Source: Patagioenas fasciata
Taxonomy: Eukaryota; Chordata; Aves; Columbiformes; Columbidae
Direction: 5' to 3'
Length of the DNA stretch: 64,000 nt
Assembly (NCBI RefSeq): GCF_037038585.1
Contig: NC_092560.1
Span: 55,464,049-55,528,048 of the forward strand
The translations under genes were made by a program, and so were the position numbers. The notes beneath the pieces are model-generated. The model saw nothing but the letters and a program-made list of their open reading frames with translations. It was not told the DNA's origin and did no database searches. This document shows, piece after piece, positions 1-13,026 of this stretch; position 1 is the stretch's first letter; each line of letters begins with the position of its first letter.

Positions 1-3000
1 TGATTCAACAGTCAATTTATTAGATAATTCAGTCATTATGATAGAAAACACTTACCAGACTTCTCTAGGAAACAGTTGCTTTCAATTGGTTTTGTATTCC
101 AATTTACCTTTTTCTCTCTTTACAGGCTATATTCTCTCCCACCTACGACGGAAAAAAATGTATTGCAATATTTAGCTGTTACACAAATTGAACAGCCCTG
201 TTAACATATCCTGACAGCAAATACTGCAAATCACCCAAGGGAACAGTCTTGCTGAGAGTGCACATTAAATGTGCAAGAGTAAAACAAAAATATGGAATTT
301 TTTTGAACATAATAATTAAAAGCAAGACTAATCAGGAAAATTGCTGTTATTGTTAGGACATAACAACCTCCATTATTCCATTTGCAAAAGTATTTAATGA
401 TTCTGTATGCTTCAAATTTTAAAGATACCGAAGTATTTCTGGTTGAGATCTCAAAAAACTGAAGCTGATCAACTGATGGTAAAATTAAACTTGCTGTTTC
501 TGACATGCATATCATTTTACCAGGGCATATTGAAATATTTTGAAAAATACTCACCAAATCCATTAAAAAATAACTACAAGAATACTTTTTTTGCTTTAGA
601 GTCTTGACCTTCTCTGCAATGCTATTTAAAGTTGTTATTGTAAAGTGTTTCTGCCACTGACTAAATTTGGTGACAATGAATTTAGCAAACCTCTGACAGA
701 ACCATCATGTAAACAGGGCCTGAACACTTGTCCCCATGGACATTAGCAGCGTTTGCCTCGATGTCACCTTGGCAGCAGGGGCAGGGACAGATCCAGGAGA
801 CCAGAAGGAGCACAACAGGGTGGGAGGGGATGCCCTATCAGAAACATGGAAAAGCAGGAAAGGGAGGATGTTAGCACACGTCACCTCAGGAGGTCACCTT
901 CACACCACTGGGATCTCACACAGCTTTACATCAGTAGAGGATTTCCTTTGCCAACACTACTACATCGTGGTTTTTCCCCTTACAAGGAGGATTTTAACTT
1001 ACCAGTATGTTCCTTTGCAGTACTATAATCAAGAAAAGATTAAAGGGATTTTCCCTCCTTCTGTAAACCCTAATAGGCAGGATGAGGTAAAATTCCTCAT
1101 ATTGTTACTACAAGTAATTCTGAAACATACCTTAATGGAAACATGGAAATGAACTTATAGAAATGTTTAATGCTAATAATGTACTGTCTATTGTAAAATG
1201 TTGGCTATATGCTCTTATAAAATATAAGATTGAAATAACATAAAACTAGAAGTGTACAAAAAATGACAGAAGGTTAGTCTAAAATATTCAATTTTAATTC
1301 ACAGAGGTTCAAAACCAAAACTTTCTTAGAAAAGACTGAATTTGCTCACACATCATCAAATGGTTCTTGTTTGAAATTTAATAGGTCAATCTGACTTCAA
1401 ATTTTGTAATACACTAAATATTACAAACATACTTTATTAATAATGCTGATGTGACACAGCATATTTGCAAAATATGCTCAAAAGAGCAGTATTTACAAAT
1501 CGTAATATCAAGCAAAGGAAATCTATAAGCCTGAAAAATATACTACCAGTGATCTTTCAGAGAGATACAAGTAGGTTTTTTATTGTATGGGCGACATAAA
1601 AGCAAAATTTTCCTGCCATTTTCACTATCAAATAAATCATATAGTTCATGTGTGCAGTAAGAGGAGGTTCAACAAGACGAACCTTCAAGGAACATTGAAG
1701 TGACATTAAAGAGAAAAGACTGCTGTAAAAGTAAATTTACTTCCAACGTGATGCACTTTTTTATAAATTCAAATTTTAGCATAAAAAGCCTTGCTAATTA
1801 TCTAATTATAGCACAAATTAATAGTTTAAGAACTGGAAGTTCTACATTCCCTGGTAATTGCTCTGGAGATACATGAGCAACAGTATTAGTACTTTGTCTG
1901 CTTAATGATTACTGTGGTGATAAGTTCACTATCTCTTGGGATCCAGACACAGAAGCTTTATCAAATACTTTGCTCAAGATGTTAATAAATGCTGCACTTC
2001 ACTATTTGCCAACAGTGGCATCACAAAACTTGATAAACTGGGAAAGAATGTGTCAGGTCAATCCTTAGAAAAGGATTAGCATGTACCTGACATGAACTAT
2101 CTATTGAATTCTTGTCAAAACAAATAAAAGCATCCTCTTGTATTCTGAAGTTTCAGCAAAAACCTGCCAGCACACATGTAGAAAAATTCTATATTATTGT
2201 TGCCAAACAAAACAAAAATTTTAAATACCAAGGGTCACAGAGAGTTATTAACGCATTTAAGAACATGCCATCTAAGAAGCACAGTCACAGTAGTGAAATA
2301 ATTTGCATACTTAAAGTTAAAAAAAGGGGAATAAGCAGTGTGTTTTCTGGTCTGTGGTGCAACAGTATTTGGATGATCTGATGACTGAGTTATTGCTCCA
2401 AAGACACCAAGCACATCCCAGTTACAGTCAGTAAAGCACAGAACTAATTAGTCTGGCCAGCCAGCATGTTTCAATAAAGCACAAATTACACCAAGGCTGT
2501 CTCTGTCAGTCCTTGTCAAGAGGCACCTAGGGCAGGAGTCTGGCCTCACCTCACTTCCCTTAAACCTGTACTCTCCTCCCTCCTGACACACCAGACACCT
2601 GCCCCAGCTTTGTGCTGACCCTTCCTGCATCATGCAAGACATTGGTGTGAGGAGACCGAAGTCCAACTTTCCAGACAGAAAACCGAGGAAGAAATTTCAG
2701 AAAATCAAATGCTGATATGGGTCACTCTAACAGTCAAGGGAAGCTCAAGATGATACAGGAGGAAAAAACAACCTTACTGAAGGGACACACACATGATTAT
2801 GTCACTTCTGTATACTCCTTTCCCCAAACCAAAACCCAACTCTCTGGCGAAGTCAGGGTGCTTCTGGTTTCCCACAGGCTCTAGCAGGATCATCACACAC
2901 CAGGCACTTCAAGGAAGAATCCTTGGGTTTGTCTTTTTTCATTTTGTGAATTTGGCTTCAAGTGAATCTCTCTGAAATTTCCTCTAAGCCACCAGTGAGC

Positions 3001-5796
3001 AGACATTTCCAAAACCCTGTTAATACAAGTATTTTTGTGAAACCTAATGAGAGGCACCTCAACCCCATTTCAAGGAAGATTTCTAGGGCACTTCTGAGCT
3101 GCAAGCAATCAATACGAGGCTGTAGTCTATGGGTGGATGTCTAACAACTTTAATAAACAGCTTTTATTCCTTCTGTATCCAGCTTGACATATACAATTAG
3201 AAAAGCTAATTGAACTTATGTGACCTCCAGAAAACTGGGTTGCTGCATCATTAGTAAGAATGAGCCATTTTGTCATGGGGAAATTTTTAATTAAATTAAT
3301 ATTTTATTGAGCATAGATTTTTCTATGTTCTTCTCTATCTCCACAGATACACAGGGGAGCAACACAGACATAGGCCTATTAGTATTCCACCTGTTGATTT
3401 CTGAAGAACACTGCCTCATTGAAACCAGGAAGCACTCCGATGCTTGTAGTTCTTCTTTCATTTGTTCAAAGTGTTAATTTGTCTATGTGATTAAAGTAGG
3501 ATTGTGAAAAGAAAAATAAATGCAAGTGCAATGGATTTTTTTAATTAAAAATCTAGAATGTCAACCACCCAAACTCCAGTATGTAACATTTTTCAAATTT
3601 TTCTGGACAGTAAGATTTTATCACTAATGCTTTCTGTACCAAACTTTCTAAGAAGAAAAGAGATCTGCATAGAAAACAGCATCAGCCAAATAATTTGGAT
3701 AAAAGTTAGTTTAGAAGTTAGCATTCATTTAAAAGTTACTGGCTGGCCTTTAAAACTACCTTATGCATAATCATGACTCTTAACTTACTAAGTTTTCCTA
3801 CCATACATCAGAGAACATTAGAAGATAATGTCATATACATATTATCAGTAAAATACTCTACAATGACTTTCCTGCGCTTTAATACAAATGCATTTTATGT
3901 CACATTTAAACATCAGCATAGTCCCCAATTCTAGTTCCTCTTAGCCACATTAAAGAAAAAAAAAATTGGTAGGTGTTTCTCACCATATGAATGGAAACTC
4001 CAGAGAAAGGGATTTTAATAAAACCCTTTTTACAAAACCAGGTTGAAAATTCAGAGACACAGATATTTCTGAGCACACTTAAGCAGCCTGTTTGCATAAT
4101 ATAAACCACTGAAAACATACACCCTCCATGCCCCCTCCAGGCCCAACTCTCAGGCCAGCTGCTGCACCAGCGAGGAGATGCCAGACCTGACTGATGGCAT
4201 CCAGTGAGGTGAAGGAGCCCCACAACTCTCACATGTAGCCTGAAGGGTCATCTCTGTTGGGGCCACAGTGCTCAGATGCCTCCAAGGATGCACACAAAAG
4301 CAGCCTGGCTCCGGCAGTATTTGAAGCTCCACTTTGGTGCTACAACTTTCCAGACCATTAGCTGGAAGCACATTGCTAAACAAGCGTGTTGAAGCAAATG
4401 GTTTCTACAGCAGAGCTGATGTGGTCCCACCAGAGTCCCAGCCCCTGGGAGCATGGTCCTGATGGGAATGGGACCCATACACGAATCATCTTGGGGTTGA
4501 TGTGGAGGTAGGGCTAATGGACCTTGGTGACTGAATGGCAGAGATGGTTCCCAGTAACGTGCTTCCAATTTTGTGTTTCTTCTGCTGAGAAGTCCCAGCT
4601 ATGATATACCCTGAGGACTGAGTACACACTGCTTGAGACATTCGGGCAATTTCACACAGTGAGCTGAGTGGAGCACCAAGCTCAAGGCTCAAGCTAGATG
4701 ACAGGATGAACCTCAGTATTTTGCAAGTATTGAGAAACTGTCCCTGTATGTGTGTGTCAGATCTGAGGAACAGTTTTTCAACCAATGGGGCCAGCTCAGC
4801 AAAGAGCTATTATCCAAAATCAATCACTGCAACTCCCATTTTTTTACCTGTGCACCATTAGTAGTTGAGTCAAGAGTTACTACTGCAACTGTACAGGAAA
4901 GTATGAAATCAATAATGCTGTTGAAATTCAAACAAAAATCAGCACCTCCAAAGGTTTTGAATATTTTACTTGTACTTACAGTTCATCAGAGATACTCAAC
5001 AAATTTATGTAAGAGCTCTTCTTGCAGTGTTTACTTATTCATGGCCTGCTGCAGTACAAGACCTTTCTTCTTCATGGGGAGGAGGTGACACTTTTCTCTC
5101 CAGTCTGTGCCTTGGACAGTCCCTGGAAGAGTTTCATCAGACTGTAACAGGACAGTAGATGCCTGAGGAACAAAACATGTGGAATTAGTATTCACATTAT
5201 TCTTCCTTTCTGATTAATCACTAGTCACCAAAGCAAATGACAGAAGCAGTTTAAGCCTCTGCAGACACCATCATAGATTATCACCTACTGCAAACTGGCA
5301 GTCAGGCTTATTTTGAAATATTAGCCTTAGGAAGAGTGCACTGCAGGGATTGACACCAGCAGCCATTGGCCAGCAGTGGGAACCTGCACTAATTTAAACA
5401 GCAGATCACACTGGCACAGATTCCTACTGACTTGTGCTTGCATTCTGTGCAGTCCATCTTTACCAAATCCACCATCCTCCTTTTCCCAGAACTGAGACAA
5501 GCAGTGCTGTCAGGAACTCCTTAAAATTTTAAAGGAAATAGACACTGACTTATTGCATTGCACTGAAATACACCAAAGGCCTTTCCACCATTCTGATTTC
5601 AGCACCCCAGAAAGCCCCAGTGTTGTGCAGCAAGCTCAGTGCTCAGACAGGCAGAAGCAGAACTGCAGGTGCTCCAGGGACTTCCCGGTAAAAATCAAGG
5701 ACTGCAGTGTCACCCCTGGGTCGCTGACTACCAAATAAAGATTTTCTAGATTATAATCTCTCCATTTCATACCTACACACCAACTCAGAATTCTAA
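1..5796. other. Non-coding stretch, no recognisable gene or repeat
   Basis: AT-rich DNA with stops in all frames. The open frames present, including a 138-codon one at 736-1152 (+) and overlapping 98-112-codon ones at about 3906-4785 (-) and 4750-5088 (+), show no domain, signal peptide or repeated motif I recognise, and several overlap each other in different frames. Two slightly GC-richer patches (about 735-1030 and 2500-2660) could be old repeats or exons but I cannot assign them. I see no CR1 tail, LTR or RNA gene here. Confidence 0.6.
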
Positions 5797-6126
5797 GTAC
5801 CAGCAGCCTCTATCACAGATGGAAAAGGAAAAGGATGGCTGATATGAGAAAGGAGAATGCTTGTTAGCTGAGATTAGCATGAAGACAAAGGTTTTGTCCA
5901 AAATAGGCTTTCTAAACTTCTTGAAACTTCTTCTTTTAAATTTTAGATACCTTCTTCTTTCCCTCTTCAAGCCTTTTAAAGTTATTTTGTTGCTTGATTT
6001 CCAGGCAGAAAAATATCAGCATCTCACCACACCTTCTTATCATCTCTGCTTAACAGTTTTGTGGCTCTTTAATCAGAGCTAGTTCTAGTAGGTCTTACTC
6101 TGATACAAACACTAGAACTCACCTGA
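5797..6126. repeat. Unclassified duplicated segment, copy 1
   Basis: This segment resembles 6833-7080. The best-conserved core is 5850-5917, which ends in TCCAAAATAGGCTTTCTAAA; the same words recur at 6949-6968, an offset of 1052 bases. A second matching block (CTAGTAGGTCTTACTCTGA, from 6086) pairs with a block from about 7040, with indels between. On the minus strand both copies translate to related peptides (LISANKHSPFS here, LIPANRYSPLS in copy 2), but both frames are broken nearby. It could be a local duplication or two copies of a dispersed repeat I cannot name. The match is seen directly; the boundaries are estimates. Confidence 0.55.
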
Positions 6127-6648
6127 CTCTCACAAGGAGAAGAGTTTGCTGAAATACACAGGGCCAGTTGGCCAGCTGAGTATTCCACATATTTAGTAGT
6201 TATCATCTGAGTGTAATCATCAGATAGAAAGCTGTCTAAACTGATCATCCATACTGCATTCTCCTGAATACATAATTAATGTAATCCTGCTGATGATTTT
6301 CTACTAATTATCTAAGATCTCAGCCTTTAATTAAAAAGATCCAATAATACTACATGGTGTCAATCTGTAAATTGAATCCTGTCCTGTTTAGAAATGTGGA
6401 ACACTAATGTCATTGTTAATGTTGATAAAATATATAGCAAATACGATCTATGAATCATTAAAGAAAAATACATGTCATTCATTCTTATTACAGGCATGAA
6501 AAATTTATAATGCTTCTGACAACATGCATGCTCACTTAGTAATATATCTGATGATGCAAATGCATATTTAAGATTAGGTTCACATTGTATTGTTGATGCA
6601 AAAGGATTTTACGTTCTTAATATCCAGCTATTAAATAGAACACTTTAG

Positions 6649-6719
6649 GAAAAAAAAAAAAAAAGGAGGAAAAACAGGAAAAAAATTAAAATTAAAATTA
6701 ATTAAAATTAAAAAAAAAG
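6649..6719. repeat. A-rich simple repeat (A)n / (TTAAAA)n
   Basis: An interrupted poly-A run is followed by AAAATT-type units repeated several times and another A run. It lies between the two copies of the duplicated segment, about 110 bases before copy 2. It is low-complexity sequence with no coding meaning. Confidence 0.85.
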
Positions 6720-6832
6720 AGCAGGCAGATATGTCCAGTAAGTCACAGTATCGCTCTTACTTAAGAACATTCTAAAATATAACAGGATAATTCTATTAAT
6801 AAATGGGATAAATGTAATCTGGGAAACAGGAA

Positions 6833-7080
6833 TTTCCAGCACAGATGGATAGAGGAGAGAGACAAGATGAAAGAAACAGAAAGAGGATGGAGGACATGAC
6901 AGAGGAGAATACCTGTTAGCTGGGATCAGCATCATAACAGAGTTTTTCTCCAAAATAGGCTTTCTAAAACTCTGAAAAGGTGGTATGCCTCAGCTTGATT
7001 TTCCCCTTCTATTCTCTTGTGTTATCATCCAACACAATCCAGCAGGTCTGTCAGAGCAAGTTAGTAAAGACTCACTGGTT
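6833..7080. repeat. Unclassified duplicated segment, copy 2
   Basis: Second copy of the segment at 5797-6126. Shared landmarks are CACAGATGGA near 6843, GAGAATACCTGTTAGCT at 6904-6920, and TCCAAAATAGGCTTTCTAAA at 6949-6968. Relative to copy 1 it has an extra roughly 30 bases near 6850-6880 and lacks roughly 100 bases between its two conserved blocks. The divergence suggests an old event. On the minus strand it carries an 81-codon open frame (6708-6953) whose amino end resembles the copy 1 peptide; I do not treat this as a gene. Confidence 0.55.
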
Positions 7081-8117
7081 CACATAATCTGTTATTAAAA
7101 TCCCTAAAAGCTGAGGTCAGACTCACCAATTTAAATTCTTCAGGTTTCTTCTAGTTCTTTTGCTATTGGTTACATTTAGCTTTCTGTATCCTTTCCATAA
7201 ATCCTCCACAAAGAACCAATATTATCAAAACTAAAAATATCTTCAATCACCTTTTTAAAGTATGGAGCTTTGCTTTGTTTCTCTCAATGAATTTAGCTTA
7301 AAAATGACTTTTTCAAAGGTAACTGCTTATGTCTTTTATTTCACACGCATCTTTTTTGTAACACTGTACTTCAGGTGGTGTCAAGTGGCACAACGTCTCC
7401 AAGTATCAGTAACAATTTACATCAGGTTAGGGCCTGGACCTTTCCATTTCTCACTTCTTATTTCTATTCATCCCTCCTAACCCACAAGGGTAACTCTTTC
7501 ATTTTAAATACTATCCTGTTCTTACTATCAATTCCTTTTCTCATCCTTATTGGTTTCACTAGATAGCAATTAGGTTCATATTTTTAAAAGTGAAAATATA
7601 GACAATATTTAACTTAAAATTTCAAACATAATAAAAATAATATGTATGCAGAACCTGTAGCTGTTGGATGTCGCAGTGGTACATGTTTTTACAACAGATT
7701 CAGAGAAAAGCATCAGTCTGAACATTTATCTTCTTTATTTGTGCTGCAACCTTAAAAATTAGTTAAAACGTGTCTTTCAGCTATCAGCAATCACCTTCAC
7801 TTGGCAGTTCAGTTCTATCACTGCAAGAAATTCTCTGGAGATCTAAATATTCCCATAAAGTAGAGTGACTTAAGCATTTGACTGGAAGAATACAGCTTGT
7901 TGAAATAACCAGGCTGCACCATCTTTGCAGAACTCATTAATATCTCACTCTGGAATATACACAACCCTGGCATCACACAGATTTTGAGGTTTTTGTGGGA
8001 AAGATTGTTTCAGAACAAAATGAAAAAACAAGAGGTGAATTTAATCTTAAACTTGTTTTGAATAAGACAATTGGGAAAGACTTATAAACTGTGCCAGAAA
8101 TACTTAAACCAACCATA
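7081..8117. other. Non-coding stretch, nothing recognised
   Basis: AT-rich sequence with frequent stops in all frames. I recognise no transposon, RNA gene or conserved motif between the duplicated segment and the CR1 at 8118. Confidence 0.6.
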
Positions 8118-8562
8118 TCCTGGGCTGCATCAGAAAAGTGTGGCCAGCAGGTCGAGGGAGGTTATTCTGCCCCTTTACTTCACTCTGGTGAGACCCCACC
8201 CGGAGTCCTGCATCCAGTCACAGAACCCTCGGTACAGGAAAGACATGGACCTGTTGGAGAGGGGCTAGAGGAGGCCACAAAAGTGATCAGAGGGCAGGAA
8301 CACCTCTGCTGTGAGGACAGGCTGAGAGAGTTGGGGTTGTTCAGCCTGGAAAGGAACTCTGGGGGGACCTTACTGAGGCCTTTCAGTTCTTAATATGGGC
8401 TTATAAGAAAGATGGGGACAAACTTTTTAGTATGGCATGTTGTGCTAGGGCAAGCGGTAGTGGTTTTAAAATAGAAGAGAGGAGATTCGGACTGGGTATA
8501 ACGAAGAAGTTGGACTAGCTCACTTTTGAAGGTCCCTTCCAACCCAAACTGTTCTATGAGTC
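8118..8562 (+). mobile_element. CR1 LINE 3' fragment with internal deletion
   Basis: This is the 3' end of a CR1 non-LTR retrotransposon. It begins near CCTGGGCTGCATCAGAAAAG and runs through the characteristic ACATGGACCTGTTGGAGAG and CTGAGAGAGTTGGGGTTGT words, which encode the C-terminal part of the reverse-transcriptase ORF (family motif RLRELGLF). It ends in GGTCCCTTCCAACCCAAACT and a degraded ATTCTATG-type tail. The ORF is broken by substitutions and indels. Near 8510 the sequence jumps from ACGAAGAAG straight to TTGGACTAG, omitting the stretch that normally encodes the last ORF2 residues and the start of the 3' untranslated region. The element is 5'-truncated, as most CR1 copies are, and is dead. 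Confidence 0.93.
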
Positions 8563-10831
8563 TACTTACAGTTACAGCAATCAAACCTGCTTTTTCAATA
8601 CAGTTATAGAGAGGTAGATACAGAAACAATGGCTCTCTGCAGTAGTTTGTCCATCAGTGATTTGGATGTAGTCTACCACATGTGAACATGAAAGTTCTTA
8701 TTCAAAACTATATGTGTCCTTTGCTGGGCTGGGGTCTTCAGTTGCCGTTCATAGCTATTCTCATATCATGAGGAAATGACAATAAAGACAGAAAAATGTC
8801 AAGCTTCAATCCAACTTTCAAAATCATTTATTCAACCAAAAACAAGAAAAAGGAGCTTGAGGTAGTTTAAATAATGAAAAAACTTCTCATGAAACATGAT
8901 GACTCTTAAAGTTGGGAGACTGTGGACTATTCATCTTTAGGGATTTTCACCATCTGAATGGAAAAGCCCTGGGAAACCTGACCTTTAATAAGCTAGCCTT
9001 GCTCAGAGCAGAAAGCAGAACTGGATGACCTCCAGGAACTCCTCTCCACTTAGATTATTGTATGAAAATAGAGAATGACAAATTTCATGGGATTTTTAAA
9101 GAAGCTTAAGATTTGACCTATGAGAGAATGTTACCAACAACATCCTCCTTCGGTCCAGTTCTTTGGTATTAAAATCTTACCAGTATTCAAGACATTCCCA
9201 GTGCAATACCCTCTCTTAATTTCTTACATGTTTTGAACAGAAAAAAACTGGCAAAAGTAGTGTCAGTGTACTCCTGAGGAAAAAATTACAGAAACCACTA
9301 ACACGTCTCACTTCTTTCTTTTCTGAGTTTTTACAAACACGATCAGATGTTGCTGCATTCATTACAGTTTTGAGACTTTCTTTAATAATCATAATAGATT
9401 AATTTGGGGGTTTTTAAATTTTTATTGTTATTGTTGTTGTTTGCATTATATTGATAATATGACAGGATGAAAGTTTGGACTCTTATGAACAGCAGATAAT
9501 TATTTCCACAGACTTCTACCAATCATTTTGGATTACTCTGAAAACAATTCAGAACAATAATGCACAACAGAAATTACAATCCATCCATTTATTTTTCTAC
9601 TCTTGACATACATGTAAAAATCTCTTAAAGACAGAAATCACAGAAATCATTAAATCCTCTAACACAAATATGACAAACGTGCAAAAATAAGACGTGTAGC
9701 TTAGGTGGATCTAATACAGACATACATGATCCCTGTACCCAAACTGTAGCAAAAAATGTAAGAATTTCAAGCAATATAGTAGGTAAAAAACATATTAATT
9801 ACTAACGGGAAAAAAGGCAACTATAACATAGCTGAAGTTCCTAAGTTATGTAATCCATAGGAATACTTATATTGTGGGGGTGCATATAGCACACATGTAG
9901 CACGTCCGAGCAGATTTTTTTGTTTGTTTCACCCATAATGATGCTCATATGCTGTGCACACGTTTCATGTTTGACACTTTGGGCCACTGTGTCTCATGAG
10001 CCCTAACAGGCATCCAGAGGTATTTCAATGTGGAGGAAAAAGTGGCAGATGAGATTTGGGAAATGACAAGGATGAAAACAAGAATTTCTGCCAGAGGAAG
10101 AGTATTCCCTGAGGAGTCACTGTTGCACTCCATCACCACAGCTAGGAGGAAGCAAGAGAAATTAGTGTTATATTCTCTATTGTACTGTGCAGAAGCATGA
10201 GAAAAAGTTGGCTACAGGAAGACAGAAACGACATCTTTGGCTGTGTGTACCAGTGGCACAGGTTAATGTTCATGTCATCACCACTACATCATCACCACCA
10301 CATTATCAATCACCACTGCACGACAAAGATACTACTGCATTTCAGCAGGGATTATTATTTCTGTGTGTTTTTTTTAAATGGTGAAACATCTGAGTAATAT
10401 CCAGAATTTCCCTGAAAACATTTTATTTGTCTTACAGAGGAAGCTAAAGCCCAGATAACACAGGGAAGTGGAGTCACTCTCTGATCTGCGAATCCCAAAT
10501 CAACCAAACTTATAAAGGTGAATCGGTGGATTACTCCTACCACTCCTTTTTTTTTTTTTTAACACTTTTTTACAGTTATCCTTACATGTTGAAGAACAAT
10601 GTTTTGGTTACATATAATTTTTTTTTCAAAAAAGACCTAAAAAGTTGACTTGAATTTTAGAGAAAGTCTCAGAATGAAAATTCAATCTTTTTTGTTTTCT
10701 TATAGGTAAGACAAAGGTAAATGTGGAATAAGAAGAAAGTCAAGATCAACAGACAATTGCTGTGCTATTCCAAGCAGTAAACTGTAAGTTATTCAGTGTT
10801 GGAGAATGAATAAACTTTGCATGGTAGAACT
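8563..10831. other. Non-coding stretch, nothing recognised
   Basis: AT-rich DNA between the CR1 and the candidate LTR. It contains a small CAT/CAC-rich patch (10278-10320) and a T-run near 10546-10560. Open frames are all under 85 codons and look random. Confidence 0.6.
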
Positions 10832-11275
10832 CTTTGAATGCTACGGGTGGACTGGTGACGGCACAGAATTGAGCTCAATATGAGTTTAACATCAATGCCC
10901 TTTAATGAACGTTTAACAACACTGAATATCAATGACTGCCAGTGCACGTTTTTACAACCCTTATATACTCTTTACCCAATGGCCACGCGGCAAGCGCAGG
11001 CTACGGTTGGTTACTCTCTGCAGTCACTCTTCCCCCCCACCATGGTGATTAGCTGCAGGGCACCATCCATGAACCGTTCATGTGCAGTGACAACAGCGCC
11101 CCTCCTGCAGCCTGGGTCAAGGTCAGACCAGCTTCTGTTTACTTCCGTTCTGCCTTTGGTGTCTCCAGAAAAACCTTCCATGTAGGTCCTAGCCTGCACC
11201 ACAGCCACATCAAGCTCTGGCTTGTTCATAGCACACAGCCCATGTCCTTTTTCTTCCAAAAACTCTCCACATTTC
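10832..11275 (-). mobile_element. Candidate solo LTR of an endogenous retrovirus
   Basis: This roughly 444-bp block is richer in GC than its surroundings and, read on the minus strand, has LTR architecture. It shows a U3-like region, a TATA box (GAGTATATAAGGG, complement of 10958-10970), an ATTAAA polyadenylation signal about 60 bases downstream (complement of 10901-10906), and a short U5 ending near CCCGTAGCA. The hexamer AGAACT flanks it at 10826-10831 and 11276-11281, a possible target-site duplication. If that is correct the termini are not a clean TG...CA, which weakens the call. No primer-binding site or internal region adjoins it, so it would be a solo LTR. I cannot name the family. 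It could instead be an ordinary promoter-like sequence. Confidence 0.5.
10958..10970 (-). promoter_or_regulatory. TATA-like box of the candidate LTR
   Basis: On the minus strand the sequence reads GAGTATATAAGGG. It lies about 55-60 bases upstream of an ATTAAA signal, the spacing expected for a short R region in a retroviral LTR. Activity cannot be judged from sequence. Confidence 0.4.
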
Positions 11276-11281
11276 AGAACT

Positions 11282-12982
11282 TAGAAATTAAAATGTAAAG
11301 TGAAGGTATAATGTTTATTAATCATATTAAGAAAGCTCATATGAATCATATTAAGGATTATGCTCATAAGTGGCATCTGTTTCCTCCTGCATGACTTCGA
11401 GAAATACTATACTTACTGTCCGTTTCCCCGAATGATGACCATTCTTCATGATTCTGGAGAGGCTGGACTGATCTGAGAGCTTAGCACAAAGCAAGGAAAC
11501 AAGTGGTTCAGATATTGCCCCTTCACTGCTGGTTCTTGCATACTCGATCTTGTAACATTAGAGTTAACAAAAGTGCTACCTGTAGGATTTTCTGGGTGCA
11601 AGATGTAGTTCCTCAGTGACTCCTAGTATGTCACATAACTGCTTTCCTTTCCACGCTTATAAAGTTCATATTAAAATGCTATTTACTTGAAGTAAAGGTC
11701 ATTGTAATGCCATAGCAATAAATGAATCAGGGCTTAACTATGGCGTGGAAATACAAATAATTTTTGTTAACTGTCAGGGGCTACAAGTGGGGATTTACAT
11801 TTCACCTGTGTGCAACACACAACAAATCCTGATGAGTATAGGGAGGTGCAATGCAAAGGATGATGCAGGTCAAAAGACAAATGTGGATGGCACAGCTTCA
11901 GGGGACCCTCTACTCTTCACAGTGTGGCTAAAAATGCAAGTTTCACATGTTTAAGGTCCTAGACTTACAACTGATAAGCAAAGTACATACATTTGGCCTC
12001 CCTCATTTCATTAATGAGGAAATTATCCATGTTAATGGCAGTTTTAGATAATGGAGATTGCACTCTAAACTTCAAACTTTCTCACTCTCTCCAGGCAATG
12101 GGTCATCACCTTACAAGAGAGACTCCTTTCTCTTCTGTGCTGAAACATAATGCTTCAGAGTCAGTGGATACTCAGTGAGCTCTCCACCTTTGGCAGATCA
12201 GTGATGATGCTTCCTTTCCTATCATAAAAATGCTGAAATAGCAAGACTGGCCTGACTGAATAGTCCATGAGATATGCCCTGTGTCATGATAGGATCTCTG
12301 TCTACCTCAGAAACAATAGATTTGCCATTGGCTGAAAATATGAAGGAGAGATTTGAAAATAATGATTTTGGTGAGTATACTTCACATAACTGGTAAGCTG
12401 GGTGCAAGATGAAAGTGACTTTATTTTCAAATAGAAATTATGCCAAGGGGAGGGCGATGTTTTCTGTAATAATAAGCAAACAGTAAATTGTTCTTCCAAT
12501 CTAGAAACATAGGATAAAAATGTCATTTGTATCATTTGGGGTTTCTGAGAGCTTATATTATTACATTCTTTTTTTTTTTTTTACTGAGCAGGGAAGTAAT
12601 AAGACTTGGAAATGTCACAAAAGGAAGAATGGCACTGCAAAATTTCAGAATAATAACAGTGTGCTTGTGGCTTTGCTCCACACTGTTCAGGATTTAGGAA
12701 AAGCATTTTTAAGAAAAGTAAGTCATGGTAGTGCCTTGGTCTCGTGTTTGGATGGGATATGTTCCCAGTTTCTGTGCCTTCCTGAAGTTCTGCCATGATG
12801 CTTACATGAAGAGGTGGATAATAAAATTATGCCCCCTCTCTTTCTGTAGGACTCTTACTTTGCTTGATGCTAGTCTATTATTTGCAATCATCTAATTAAA
12901 AAAAAAAAAATCTAGTGAATGACCTGTAAACTGTTAAAAATGTATCTTGTACAAGGCATAAAGTCTGGTTATATTTAAGAGT
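11282..12982. other. Non-coding stretch, nothing recognised
   Basis: No CR1, LTR or gene recognised. It includes a T-run near 12569-12582 and an A-run near 12899-12910. The 92-codon open frame at 12520-12798 (+) begins before the T-run and has no recognisable domain. Confidence 0.6.
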
Positions 12983-13026
12983 AAATATATTTCATGGGAA
13001 ATATATTTCATGGGAAATATATTTTT
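12983..13026. repeat. 16-bp tandem repeat, about 2.7 copies
   Basis: The unit AAATATATTTCATGGG occurs exactly twice (12983-12998, 12999-13014), followed by a partial third copy to 13026. It is a short local slippage or duplication product. Confidence 0.9.

Noticed and set aside
736..1152. 138-codon plus-strand open frame as a gene
   Set aside because: No domain, splice context or conserved motif; a second frame (753-1028) is open over the same bases, typical of chance in a GC-richer patch.
3906..5088. Cluster of 77-112-codon open frames on both strands
   Set aside because: Mutually overlapping in different phases with no recognisable product.
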